64,000 bases of DNA from Pectinophora gossypiella (lineage: Eukaryota; Arthropoda; Insecta; Lepidoptera; Gelechiidae). Both the position numbers and the translations under genes were made by a program. The DNA is taken from positions 4,543,501-4,607,500 of the forward strand of contig NC_065414.1 in assembly GCF_024362695.1 (NCBI RefSeq), given 5' to 3'. Positions 22,593 to 32,560 of this stretch are shown in pieces (within the stretch, counting starts at the first letter, position 1; every line of letters begins with the position of its first letter). The notes beneath the pieces are model-generated. The model did no database searches and was not told the origin of the DNA. It saw only the letters and a list, made by a program, of their open reading frames with translations.

Positions 22593-25500
22593 ATGCCGGA
22601 CGAGGCGAAAATTTCCGATCTCCGCTTACAAAAAATACAAAATAAATTAAGCGCGATCTATGGCCGAATACAAACCATTCACGATTCAATGGCACATATT
22701 GGCCAAGATGAGGTTAAAATAGATAATTTCTTAGCCGATTCCTTCACTGTAGATTTACTTCGGACTGACTTTAATAACGCGATTGAAGAACGTAATCAAA
22801 TGCAAATATCATTGACGGACGGTCCTGTACCGAACTATAGTTCATTAATTGCGTTTGAACAGTTATACACGCGGATTAAATACAAAATTCATCAATTATC
22901 GCAAATGACTCAAAGTACGAGCCGCGTCGATGAGAGTAAATCCGTAGTGAAAAAACCTTCACGCAGATTGCCTACAATAGAATTATGTTCGTTTGACGGG
23001 AATAGCGACTCGTGGCCGATTTATTATGAAACTTTTAAAGTGTTAATACACGAAAACCCGGATCTTTCCGATGGGGAGAAAATTCACTATTTAATGGGGA
23101 CTTTGAAGGGCAAGGCTTTAGGTATTTGTGAAGGTGCTTTGCCTACCGCCGATAATTACCCTATAATATGGAAAGCATTGGTCGCTAAATACAATGACAA
23201 GCGCGTACTGGCCGCTTCGTACTTGGATAAGTTATTTAATTTACCTAACTTGAAGGAATACACGCCCGCGCACATTGAGGAGTTCATAGATAAATTCTCA
23301 TCTATATATTCCGCATTGAAACAATTAAAACTCGATAATTTGGAGGATTTCTTGTTTATTTATATTGCGTGCAAAAAAGTCGGATTGGAAGTGGTAAAGG
23401 AATATGAACTTAAATGTCATACTAATAAGACCGCTCCAACGTGTACCGATTTCATTGTTTTTGTTCGGGAACACTCGCGTATCATGCAGCGCGCGCATTC
23501 AGTTACATTTTCTTCTTCAAGTACGAAAGCGGGCAGTACTCAGGTACGTAGACCCCCCACACAGTCATCGGCAGGATCCGCTACCCGTTCGAATAGCGTT
23601 AAGACGTTTGTTAATGTGTCTGAGCAATCTAAGTGCCCGTCATGTGGACGGAGTGATCATTCTGATTTGACAAAATGTCAAAAGTTCCTTTTGATGACTC
23701 CTAATGAGCGATACAAAATAGTAAAGGCTAATAAATCATGTGTAAATTGCTTGAGTCACCTTCACACGATTTTAAAATGTGATAATTCATGTCGTTGCTC
23801 TGAATGTGGCAAAAGTCACCACAGTTTACTTCATTTTAATAAAACATCTATTGTTGCTAACGTAACGGAAACGACCCACACAACTCCGGCTCCCGAGTTC
23901 GGCCCTGTGACGATGTGTGCACTCGACGCGTGCGAGCTTGACCGAAGCGATACCCGCCCGCGCGACCGCCCGCGCCCCCGGAATAGTGAGAATACATCCT
24001 GCGTCCTTCTCGGTACTATTCAATGTTCCGTAAGAAATGACGACGGAAGATTGTTTACGTTACGCGCGCTATTAGATAGTGGTTCGCAACGCGATTTGAT
24101 TACAACTGAATGTTGTAAGCGTTTGAATTTAAAATTGTATGAACCGCAGACTAAATATATCTCGGGTGTAGGTGACATACCTAATCTTATTGAAGGTGTT
24201 ACCTGTCTAGATATTCAATCTCGCTTTGATGAGTCGGTCAGGTTAAATATTAAGCCGTTAGTGGTAGATTGTATCACGAGCGAATTACCAACCGCTAAGA
24301 TAGACGTCGCGCGCTTAAATTACTTAAATAATCTTGATCTCGCGGACAGTGACTATTTCACTCCCGCTAAAATAGACCTGATTCTAGGCTCGGTTGTATT
24401 CTCCCGTATTCTGGGGCAAAATAGGGTCTCCCGCGCCGATGATGAGCCCGTCGCGATTGAAACCTCATTAGGTTACGTAATAATTGGTCGGGCCCCCACT
24501 GAAGAAATCGTTCAAAATGCCGCTCGCGCGCTTTGTTGTACTGTGGATGAGCCATTCGAAACTCGCATGAATCGTTTTTTCGAATTAGAGGAAGTGCCTA
24601 ATGCACCTAATATACTCACGATGGAAGAGCAAAAATGCGAAAATTATTATTGCGATACTACACGCCGCGATAGTAACGGGCGTTATATTGTTTCGCTGCC
24701 TTTCCGTGAAGACCCGTCTGTCCTTGGTATCTCGATGCCGACAGCTGAGCGTAGGTATTTGGCATTAGAACGGAAGTTATCATTAAATAATACTGTTAAA
24801 CAGGAATATGATAACGTATTTGTGGAATACTTACAGAAAAATTATATCCAACCGGTTGGTACTGTCGCGGAGGTTAATTCCGGTAATAATCAGTACGTTA
24901 TACCCCACCACGGCGTAGTGCGCACAGATAAGAGTACTACCAAATTACGAGTAGTGCTAAATGCTAGTAATCCTACTACGTCAGGAAAGTCGTTAAATGA
25001 CGTTTTATATACGGGCCCTAACCTGCAAAACGATTTATTTCAGATATTACTTAAATTTCGCTTGCACGCCATCGCGTTAAGTGCCGATATCCGTCAAATG
25101 TATTTGCGCATTTTAGTCGACAACGACGACAGGCGCTTCCAGCGTTTATTATATCGGTTTGATCCCAATGAGCCCATTACCGTGTTCGAAATGACACGTG
25201 TTCCCTTCGGGTTATGCTGTAGTCCTTATTTGGCAATACGCACAGTGCGTCGACTCGCCGAGGATGAACTTGAGCGCTTTCCCGCGGCTGCAGCTGTCGC
25301 TAAGGCGGACATTTATATGGACGACTTAGCCACTAGCTGTTCCTCAGTAGCTGAGGGCGTTGAACTCTCGAATCAGCTGATCGACTTGTTTGCGGCTGGA
25401 GGGTTCGACTTGGTCAAGTTTTCGAGTAACTCACCCGAGGTACTAGAGAGCATCCCGGTCTCGCATCGCGTCTCGGAGGCGGTCGAGTTCAGTCCGGAGA

Positions 25501-27869
25501 GTCAGCTCAAAATTCTAGGACTCCATTGGGTACCGGCCGATGACGTCTTCACGTTCAGTGTTAATACGGAGCCGCGCGTGTGCACCAAGCGCAATATTCT
25601 ATCCACTATTGCTCGATTATGGGACTTGGTAGGATTGGTGGCGCCGGTTATACTGCTCGCTAAATTAATTTTAAAATCACTGTGGCAAGCCAATGTCGAT
25701 TGGGATGAGACTCCACCCCCGAAGATTATGTCTTTATGGCAACAGTTTGAAGCCGAATTACCGTTTCTCGAGTCTGTTAGATTACCTCGGCACGTAGGTG
25801 TTAATGATGGTGCCATAGTATCCGTGCTAGGTTTTGCTGACGCCTCGGAAAATGCCTACGGAGGCGTAGTGTACTTACATGTCTATTTCCCGGATACGAA
25901 TCGTACAGCAGTTAATCTAGTGTGCGCGAAATCCAAGGTGGCACCGTCTAAAACTGTCATTACCCTCGCTAGGATGGAGTTGTGTGCGAACGTCATATTG
26001 GCAAAATTAATGCGTGTAGTTATTGATACTTACTCTTCACGCTGTAAGATTGATAATATATTTGCGTTTACTGATAGTACCGTGGCGCTCGCGTGGATTC
26101 ACTCGTCCCCCACGCGTTGGCATACTTTCGTGGCGAATAGAGTAGCACAAATTCACGACAAGTTAGATCCCTGTTGCTTTCATCACATACCGGGGAAAGA
26201 TAACCCCGCTGATTGCCTGTCGAGAGGTTTAACCCCTGCGCAATTGGTCGTGCATCCATTGTGGTTCGCAGGGCCGCAGTTTTGTTATTTATCACTCGCT
26301 GAATGGCCGGTTCACCCCTTCGATCCCGCGTCTGTCGAAGAAGCACCTGAAATGAAACCTAATGTATTAGTCACTACCGCACCATTAGACTGTCACACGT
26401 CGCCTCGTGTCTTCGGCGAACTCGCAGCACGCGTCTCTTCATGGCCCAAGTTACTGCGGATTGTGGTGTATGTTCTCCGCTTCGTTAAGAAGTTGCCGAA
26501 TAAGTTTGAAGTATCTCATTTAGAGCAAGCTGAATTGACAGTGTTAAGAGACCTTCAATCGGCACACTTTCGCAATGACATAGTTAGTGCTCAGTCGGGA
26601 GACAAAATGACACCTGCGCTTATGAAGCTTAATGCTTTCCTTGAAGATAGAGTATTGCGTGTCGGCGGGAGACTTACTAATGCGGATCTGAACTATAATA
26701 GTCAGCATCCAATAATGCTCCCTCGCAAAGATCGCATTGTTGATCTTATCATTGATCATTATCACCGGAAATACTTGCACGCTGGTCCCCAGTTGCTTAT
26801 GTCTTTATTAAGGCAAAAATACTGGATTCTAGCTGCGCGAAATATAGTGCGTAAACGTGTGCAACAGTGTAATGTCTGTTTCAAAGTGAAACCGCGAAAC
26901 GATCACCCCTTGATGGCAAGTTTGCCGGCCTGTAGGGTACAGGAAGCGAAAGCATTCTGTCACACCGGAGTGGATTACGCCGGACCATTGCAGGTTTTGC
27001 CGTTTCGTCGTCGTGGTGTGCGCAGCCAGAAGGCTTATATTTGCTTATTTATATGCCTTGTTGCTAAGGCAGTACATATTGAATTGTCTCCTGACCTGAG
27101 CACTGACTGCTTCATGAATGCGTTTAAACGTTTTTTGTCTCGCCGTGGCCCGGTCTCGGTAATGTATTCAGATTGTGGCACCAATTTTATTGGCGCGAAA
27201 ACACACCTTAATGAAGTTTTTTCATTGCTCGAATCGGAGGAATATAAGGATAAATTTGCCAATGAGTTGCGCGAACATCGCATTGAATGGAAGTTTAATC
27301 CAGCGTCGGCACCTCACTTCGGAGGGCTATGGGAGAGTAATGTCAAAAGCGTTAAATCTCACTTAGCCAGAGTAGTTGGCAATCAGTTGCTTACCTTCGA
27401 GGAAATGACGACTTTACTCGTCCAAATCGAAGCGATTCTAAACTCTCGTCCTCTAACCGTGTTAAGTAGTGATCCTGCCGAACCGTTGGCTTTAACTCCA
27501 TCACATTTTTTGGTAATGACTCCATTAAAGTCACTCCCGGTGGAAGACTTGTCAAATCAGAAGGTCACTCTGCTCCAAAGGAAACGTATAGTTGACTGTA
27601 TGGTTCAATCCTTTTGGAAAAGGTGGAAGATTGAATATCTTAACACCTTACAAGTTCGTAATAAATGGTTGAAACCTGGAAAACCTATTCAAACGGGTAC
27701 CGTAGTGCTTCTTAAGTCTGACAATAGTGCTCCGTTGGATTGGCCTCTAGGCGTTATTAAACAAACGTTTCCCGGAAAAGATGGCATAGTCAGAGTTGTG
27801 GATGTCCAGACTAAATCTGGAATCTATCGTCGACCAACTGTGAAGGTTTTTCCACTCCCTAATCAATAA
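22593..27869 (+). CDS. BEL/Pao gag-pol polyprotein, 1758 aa, intact
   Basis: The frame is open from 22563, but the codon there is GTG; the first ATG (22593, context CCAAAATGCC) gives MPDEAKISDL and is the better start. Domains in order: gag with a DUF1759-type region (about residues 120-290); Cys/His knuckles (about 345-415, CPSCGRSDHS and CRCSECGKSHH); A17-type aspartic protease with DSGS near residue 495; reverse transcriptase with YMDD near 907; RNase H from about 1079 (FADASENAYG, later FTDSTVALAW); an H2C2 zinc-binding integrase head near 1387; an integrase core with D in GVDYAGPL (about 1460), D in DCGTNF (about 1527) and E in LWESNVKS (about 1580); and a DUF5641-type C-terminus ending VKVFPLPNQ. 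Length, order and motifs are complete for the family, with no stop or frameshift. Confidence 0.97.
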   Translation: MPDEAKISDLRLQKIQNKLSAIYGRIQTIHDSMAHIGQDEVKIDNFLADSFTVDLLRTDFNNAIEERNQMQISLTDGPVPNYSSLIAFEQLYTRIKYKIHQLSQMTQSTSRVDESKSVVKKPSRRLPTIELCSFDGNSDSWPIYYETFKVLIHENPDLSDGEKIHYLMGTLKGKALGICEGALPTADNYPIIWKALVAKYNDKRVLAASYLDKLFNLPNLKEYTPAHIEEFIDKFSSIYSALKQLKLDNLEDFLFIYIACKKVGLEVVKEYELKCHTNKTAPTCTDFIVFVREHSRIMQRAHSVTFSSSSTKAGSTQVRRPPTQSSAGSATRSNSVKTFVNVSEQSKCPSCGRSDHSDLTKCQKFLLMTPNERYKIVKANKSCVNCLSHLHTILKCDNSCRCSECGKSHHSLLHFNKTSIVANVTETTHTTPAPEFGPVTMCALDACELDRSDTRPRDRPRPRNSENTSCVLLGTIQCSVRNDDGRLFTLRALLDSGSQRDLITTECCKRLNLKLYEPQTKYISGVGDIPNLIEGVTCLDIQSRFDESVRLNIKPLVVDCITSELPTAKIDVARLNYLNNLDLADSDYFTPAKIDLILGSVVFSRILGQNRVSRADDEPVAIETSLGYVIIGRAPTEEIVQNAARALCCTVDEPFETRMNRFFELEEVPNAPNILTMEEQKCENYYCDTTRRDSNGRYIVSLPFREDPSVLGISMPTAERRYLALERKLSLNNTVKQEYDNVFVEYLQKNYIQPVGTVAEVNSGNNQYVIPHHGVVRTDKSTTKLRVVLNASNPTTSGKSLNDVLYTGPNLQNDLFQILLKFRLHAIALSADIRQMYLRILVDNDDRRFQRLLYRFDPNEPITVFEMTRVPFGLCCSPYLAIRTVRRLAEDELERFPAAAAVAKADIYMDDLATSCSSVAEGVELSNQLIDLFAAGGFDLVKFSSNSPEVLESIPVSHRVSEAVEFSPESQLKILGLHWVPADDVFTFSVNTEPRVCTKRNILSTIARLWDLVGLVAPVILLAKLILKSLWQANVDWDETPPPKIMSLWQQFEAELPFLESVRLPRHVGVNDGAIVSVLGFADASENAYGGVVYLHVYFPDTNRTAVNLVCAKSKVAPSKTVITLARMELCANVILAKLMRVVIDTYSSRCKIDNIFAFTDSTVALAWIHSSPTRWHTFVANRVAQIHDKLDPCCFHHIPGKDNPADCLSRGLTPAQLVVHPLWFAGPQFCYLSLAEWPVHPFDPASVEEAPEMKPNVLVTTAPLDCHTSPRVFGELAARVSSWPKLLRIVVYVLRFVKKLPNKFEVSHLEQAELTVLRDLQSAHFRNDIVSAQSGDKMTPALMKLNAFLEDRVLRVGGRLTNADLNYNSQHPIMLPRKDRIVDLIIDHYHRKYLHAGPQLLMSLLRQKYWILAARNIVRKRVQQCNVCFKVKPRNDHPLMASLPACRVQEAKAFCHTGVDYAGPLQVLPFRRRGVRSQKAYICLFICLVAKAVHIELSPDLSTDCFMNAFKRFLSRRGPVSVMYSDCGTNFIGAKTHLNEVFSLLESEEYKDKFANELREHRIEWKFNPASAPHFGGLWESNVKSVKSHLARVVGNQLLTFEEMTTLLVQIEAILNSRPLTVLSSDPAEPLALTPSHFLVMTPLKSLPVEDLSNQKVTLLQRKRIVDCMVQSFWKRWKIEYLNTLQVRNKWLKPGKPIQTGTVVLLKSDNSAPLDWPLGVIKQTFPGKDGIVRVVDVQTKSGIYRRPTVKVFPLPNQ

Positions 27870-28226
27870 TTTTATACAGTCCGCTTAATTATTCTTAGAA
27901 GTAAATAAAATAATATTATCTTCATTAGTATCAATAAACTCTAATTATACATCTTTGATAAAAATAAAATAAATTTAACTAATATAAACTGTAAAGTAAA
28001 CAATAGTTCAATACCTAACTTAAAACCCGTATTAAAGACAACAAGTTCATTTTATAAATTATGAATAAACAATAAAATAAATAATTGTTAAATTAGGACA
28101 AAATATAATTTAAATTAAACTACTTCAAATAGCTTAATAAGTAATAACTCACTAAAAAATAAACTTGCAAATTAGGTAATTTTGGGGGTTTTATTGAAGG
28201 ACTTTGTCCTGTCAACCCGGGGGGCA
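27870..28226. other. 3' non-coding part of the BEL/Pao element, with polypurine tract
   Basis: AT-rich, no env-like frame. Just before the LTR there is AAGGACTTTGTCC, a short inverted repeat, and then ACCCGGGGGGCA, the most likely plus-strand priming (polypurine) site. Confidence 0.6.
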
Positions 28227-28694
28227 TGGTTTGGCCAAATATTATAAATTCCAAAGCTGTAAAAAGAAACAAAAAAATATAATGCTCTTAAATCTAGTTA
28301 ATAGGCAGTGGCTATTCCCATCCCTTTCGCACGTATGTGCGCATCTATTACCTGTCTCGCTCCTTACCCCTTTCTCACCGGAAGGCCGGAAGCGAAGAAA
28401 ACAAAACCAGTTGCTAATTGACCGCGTCCGCGCACGTTTCGAGTTCCCCAAAAATATCGGGAAAACTACATAATTTCAGTGAATAAAGAGCTACAGTGAA
28501 GTGATATTTGGTGTGTGGTGTTAGTGGAATAGGACTTCCACCTTTATTCCACGGGAGGCCTCCCCAATTTGGATTTTGTCGTATACACGAGGTGAGTCCT
28601 TTGAATCCTTTCCCCTTTCTGCCACTGCCTAATTATTTAGTAAAAATAAAACCAATTTCTATTAATAATTATACAAAACTCCAGCGCCTTAACA
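28227..28694 (+). repeat. Right LTR, 468 bp
   Basis: Offset 6179 from the left LTR, with no difference seen. AATAAA at 28482-28487 would end the element's transcript. Confidence 0.95.
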
Positions 28695-28699
28695 CACTG
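28695..28699. repeat. Target site duplication of the BEL/Pao element (right)
   Basis: CACTG, identical to 22043-22047. Confidence 0.93.
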
Positions 28700-30914
28700 A
28701 ATTGTATTGTTTAGTATAACATAATAAATAAATACACATTATGTTAACGACGATGTCAATTGTCACTTGTGAAAGAAAATACGCGGTGTAGTGAGTAGGT
28801 TACACGGTTCATTTGAACAGGAAGGAAACTCCCTGAAACCATACATATATGTATAGTATGTAAGTGGAAAGATAATTTTAATAGCTCTAGCCCGAGCCGG
28901 ATACGAAACGTTTCTTAGTAAAATATGTTTATAAATTCTCTATAATTATATTGAAAACAATTCTGATGAAGCAAAGAACCGCTTGACGTAATCTACAACA
29001 ATATATTATGAATGCAATTTTACCTACTTACGCATTTTCGACTTATCTAAACTACGTAGTCTGCACAGCTGAGGTCTTTTAAGCAATTCAAATCTGAATT
29101 GAATATTCAAGGAAATTGTGCAAATGTCACTTGAGTGGTGTCTTCGGACCTTCGACACTAAAGTGGTTACAGTTAATCGGGTCACAGGTCCAGCAAATCT
29201 CGCAACGACCGACTCTGTCAACTATAACTTTATACATATAAAATAACACGATCTAGTGCAATATACAGCTTATAAAACTATAGAACGCTATCGAGTGATG
29301 ACACAAGACGTTGTCGTAGTCTCACAAGGCACAGGTTACCTAACATAAAAGGCTTTATTGACCGGGCGCTTAATAAAACTGTTTGTTGTGCAATATAAAA
29401 TGTTAACTGCACTCAGACTTATTTCCATTTTACTGACACAAATTACAGGGTAACAGTGCTCGCTAAGGGTAGTCGCATTAAGTTTTAAATGAGCGAAACG
29501 TGAGCGCTCTAAGACTGAGGTTAGCTGGAATGGCTCAGCAAAACTGGAAGGAGGTCGCACACGACGATCAGGCGATTCCCAGTACCGCGGGTGCATTATT
29601 GACCCACCCAGACGAATTCTCTTCATAGCAAATATAACATAATTGACTTACAACCAGAATAAAGCTTTTAAGCAATCACTAAGCGGCGAATCGCGTGACT
29701 AACTACCTGACGTGTAATTGATTTGGTACATAAATAAATTTATACGACTTTAATAATTTCCCACTGACAAACAACAACTACAAAGATTCTTACAAATAAA
29801 GTTTCGTTAAGTCCGCGAGAAGTACTAACAATTCTTTGTAGAACAACAAGTTAAGTATTAAACAGTATTATAGTAAAGTTTCTTGTTAGTAACTCTTTTC
29901 ATTGTATTCATGGAAGGTTTCCAGTTCGCGGCAGTTCCTTACCAAATGGAATACTAATAGACATGTACATAATTCAATCACTTTTGTTGTTCTGTGACTT
30001 TGTACAAACTACATATAAATTACCTTAGAACAAAGTAGGTACGTTTTATGAATAATGACATGGTGAGATAAGTATTACACAATGTTACGAGACTCGGGAG
30101 CAAATTCGCCTGGCTTTCAAAAAAACTTAATTTAAAGTCATCTGCATTGTGATTTTCTGATATGATCGCAGCACGCAGAGGTATTTTGGAATATTATTAA
30201 AGGCGCATAAATTTCACGAGACAAAGCACAATTACAAGGTCTGTAAGAACACGTAACCGAAAGAAGTCGCCCGAGACACCAGATAAGGTAATTGTTTAAT
30301 TTTGTTGCGCGAGCGTGGACGTTTAGCATGCTACGCCCGTGACAGACATGTCTGAAACGTCTGATGTACTGTCTGGTGAACATGCTTGATTATTTAAGAT
30401 AAGCTTCGTCTGAAGAAGAACATTTGTATGCTGGTTGCTGCGTTTACACGATGATCCAATAATGGAATATTCTTGATCAAGAGTTTTTTGCCAATCAGTA
30501 TTTTTTATCTCGTCTCGCCTATATCACATAGTTCTATTGTTCTCTTAAAGACAAGGTTTTTACAATTATACCGCGGGATGTATGGATTATTAAGGTAGAT
30601 AATTTTAAGTTTTAAAAAATTTCACGGAAGTGAATCGCAATCGCAGGAAGATCGCATTTTGCATGCGACAGTGTCCGTGACGTTTAAATTGCGCCATCAT
30701 AACAGTCAGATCTGGTATCTTTCGAGGATAATTGTTTATTGTAACGAACCGAAATAGACCGCTGCACATGGCCCCAGTACGCAATCTTCTATAAAAACTA
30801 TGTGGTACTAAACATTCTCTAAAAAAAGTAGGTACATAGTGTCTGATTTGAGAATTCAAAATGTAAAACTACATTGAGAGTAATTGTTATAGCACAATTC
30901 TTTTCGTCGTTAAA
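28700..30914. other. Non-coding, nothing recognised
   Basis: Mixed AT-rich sequence continuing the host sequence interrupted by the BEL element. The short open frames at 29336-29626 and 30138-30383 show no family motif. Confidence 0.35.
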
Positions 30915-30916
30915 TA

Positions 30917-30943
30917 CACTTCTCATCAAAAAAATCGAAACAC
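30917..30943 (+). repeat. Left terminal inverted repeat of the Tc1-like element
   Basis: 27 bp, perfect inverse of 32532-32558, next to TA. Confidence 0.9.
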
Positions 30944-31253
30944 TTCCGTTTTCATTGTTTCTGTCCGAATTTAACACAAAAAAGAATTCATACGATGAAA
31001 AAAAATACATAAATGTATAGCTGGCAGTTTGGCCATTACAGTAATAAGCGAAAATTCTAAATTCAAAATTAGAATTTCATTTGTTTATCTTATAAACGAA
31101 ATGAATCACTGTTTTGAGACAAAAGTGTGTTTAGGGTTGGAGTACATTTAGCGTTTAAAAACTAAAAATTGGCGCCTATCCTTAAACTTTTTGTTTTTTA
31201 TTTCAATACTGTGACTTTGGGACGTCTGAAAAAAGGTTTTTTTTCTAAAACGT

Positions 31254-32286
31254 ATGGATACTTCGCCCACAGAAGCCGCCCAAGTTGTGGCATTGCTGGA
31301 TTCTGGCCTTAGTCAGCGTGTTGTGGCTGCAAGACTGCATCTAAGCCTGTCATCTGTTCATAGAGTCTATAAACGTTATCGGGAGACTGGTTTGTTCACG
31401 CGCCGTTCAGGATCTGGCAGGAATCGGGTCACTTCTGAGCGAGATGATCGATTTATTGTAACAACTTCTTTAAGAAATCGACGCCTTAACGCTTTTCAAC
31501 TGCAGCAGCGGCTTCGTGTTGTACGAAGGGTGGCTGTAAGTGACTCTACAATTAGAAGAAGGTTGAAGGATCGTGGACTGGTACCGCATAAGCCAGCAAA
31601 TGGGCCGAAATTAACTGCAGACCATCGAAGAGCGCGCCTTAACTTTGCACGTGAGCACCTAAATCGGTCATACCTACAGTGGAGCAAAGTTCTCTTTTCT
31701 GATGAGTGTAAAATTATGCTGTATGGTAACGACGGAAGGAACAAGGTCTACAGAAGAGACGGAGAACGCTATGCACAATGCTGCATTAAAGAAAAGGTCA
31801 GCTATGGTGGCGGTTCGTGGACGGTTTGGGGAGGAATCAGCGCCGACGGTAAGACAGAGCTTGCTTTCGTGTCTGGGCCACACACGTCTGCCTGCACTAA
31901 ACTGTCATCGGTACGTCGAAGAGTGTCTCGAGCCTCATGTGATGCCCTATGCACATTTGATTGGCAACGGCTTCATATTCATGCACGACAATGCTAGGGC
32001 TCACACCGCGGGCGTCGTACGAGATTATCTTAACGAAGTCGATATCTCTATTATGGAATGGCCAGCAAGAAGCCCGGACATGAATCCCATTGAACATCTG
32101 TGGGATGAATTAAAGAGACGAATTCGAGCAAGAGATCCTGCCCCAGAAACACTTAGCCAGCTGCAAGATGCAATCCAAGAGGAATGGGACAATATACCAC
32201 AGCATGTGATCGTGACTCTCATCCGATCGATGAAGAACCGTATGGAAGCAGTAATTAGAGCTCGGGGAGGGAATACAAGTTATTAA
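31254..32286 (+). pseudogene. Tc1-like transposase, broken by one frameshift
   Basis: The first frame runs from the ATG at 31254 and holds the paired-like helix-turn-helix N-terminus (SQRVVAARLHLSLSSVHRVY), the GRPR-like SGSGRNR linker and the first catalytic D in LFSDECK. It remains homologous until about LAFVSG, near 31880. From about 31880-31905 the homology passes into another frame, which carries EECLEPHVMPYAHLIGN, the second D in FMHDNARAHT and the E in NPIEHLWDEL with 34 residues between (DD34E), and ends at 32286. A single small insertion or deletion in that interval explains the break, and the rest is well preserved. The overlapping frame upstream of 31880 is a shadow. Confidence 0.92.
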
Positions 32287-32531
32287 ATAAACGTTTTTTA
32301 GCTTTTTTTTTTTCATTTACGTGTGTTGTTTTATCCATTTCCTTTATACTCCATACGGAATAAAAATGACTCATTTAACAAAATACGAAACCTATGAAAA
32401 ATTCATTTAAATTTAGAACATTAACATTAAGATTTGATAAGCTCATATTACTCACTATTAAACGACATTTAACATTTATTCCTAAATGTACACATTTTTC
32501 TGATAATCCTGACAAAACGTAAACTTGCAAG

Positions 32532-32558
32532 GTGTTTCGATTTTTTTGATGAGAAGTG
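32532..32558 (-). repeat. Right terminal inverted repeat of the Tc1-like element
   Basis: 27 bp ending GATGAGAAGTG, followed by TA. Perfect inverse of the left end. Confidence 0.9.
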
Positions 32559-32560
32559 TA

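Larger units (their letters stand above)
22048..28694 (+). mobile_element. Complete BEL/Pao LTR retrotransposon
   Basis: The 6647-bp element has two 468-bp LTRs that start TG and end CA and that I could not tell apart by eye, an exact 5-bp target duplication, a primer binding site 4 nt after the left LTR, a purine-rich stretch before the right LTR and one unbroken gag-pol frame. Five-base duplications are normal for BEL/Pao. There is no env-like frame between the end of pol (27869) and the right LTR; that interval is about 360 bp of AT-rich sequence. LTR identity means insertion was recent, since the two LTRs are copied from one template. Confidence 0.97.
30917..32558 (+). mobile_element. Tc1-like (DD34E) transposon, frameshifted
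   Basis: Perfect 27-bp inverted repeats lie at 30917-30943 (CACTTCTCATCAAAAAAATC, then GAAACAC) and 32532-32558, each bordered outside by a TA (30915-30916 and 32559-32560). The transposase inside reads in two frames. Intact ends mean the copy could still be moved by a transposase supplied from elsewhere. Confidence 0.93.

Noticed and set aside
27870..28226. Possible env gene of the BEL/Pao element
   Set aside because: Too short and AT-rich, with no open frame; the element is a plain retrotransposon.
29336..29626. 96-codon minus-strand frame
   Set aside because: No motif, no codon-usage or splice support, in a non-coding stretch.
31702..31880. Start of the 194-codon frame overlapping the Tc1 transposase
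   Set aside because: Only the part after about 31880 is homologous; the upstream part is an off-frame shadow. The two frames are one broken gene.
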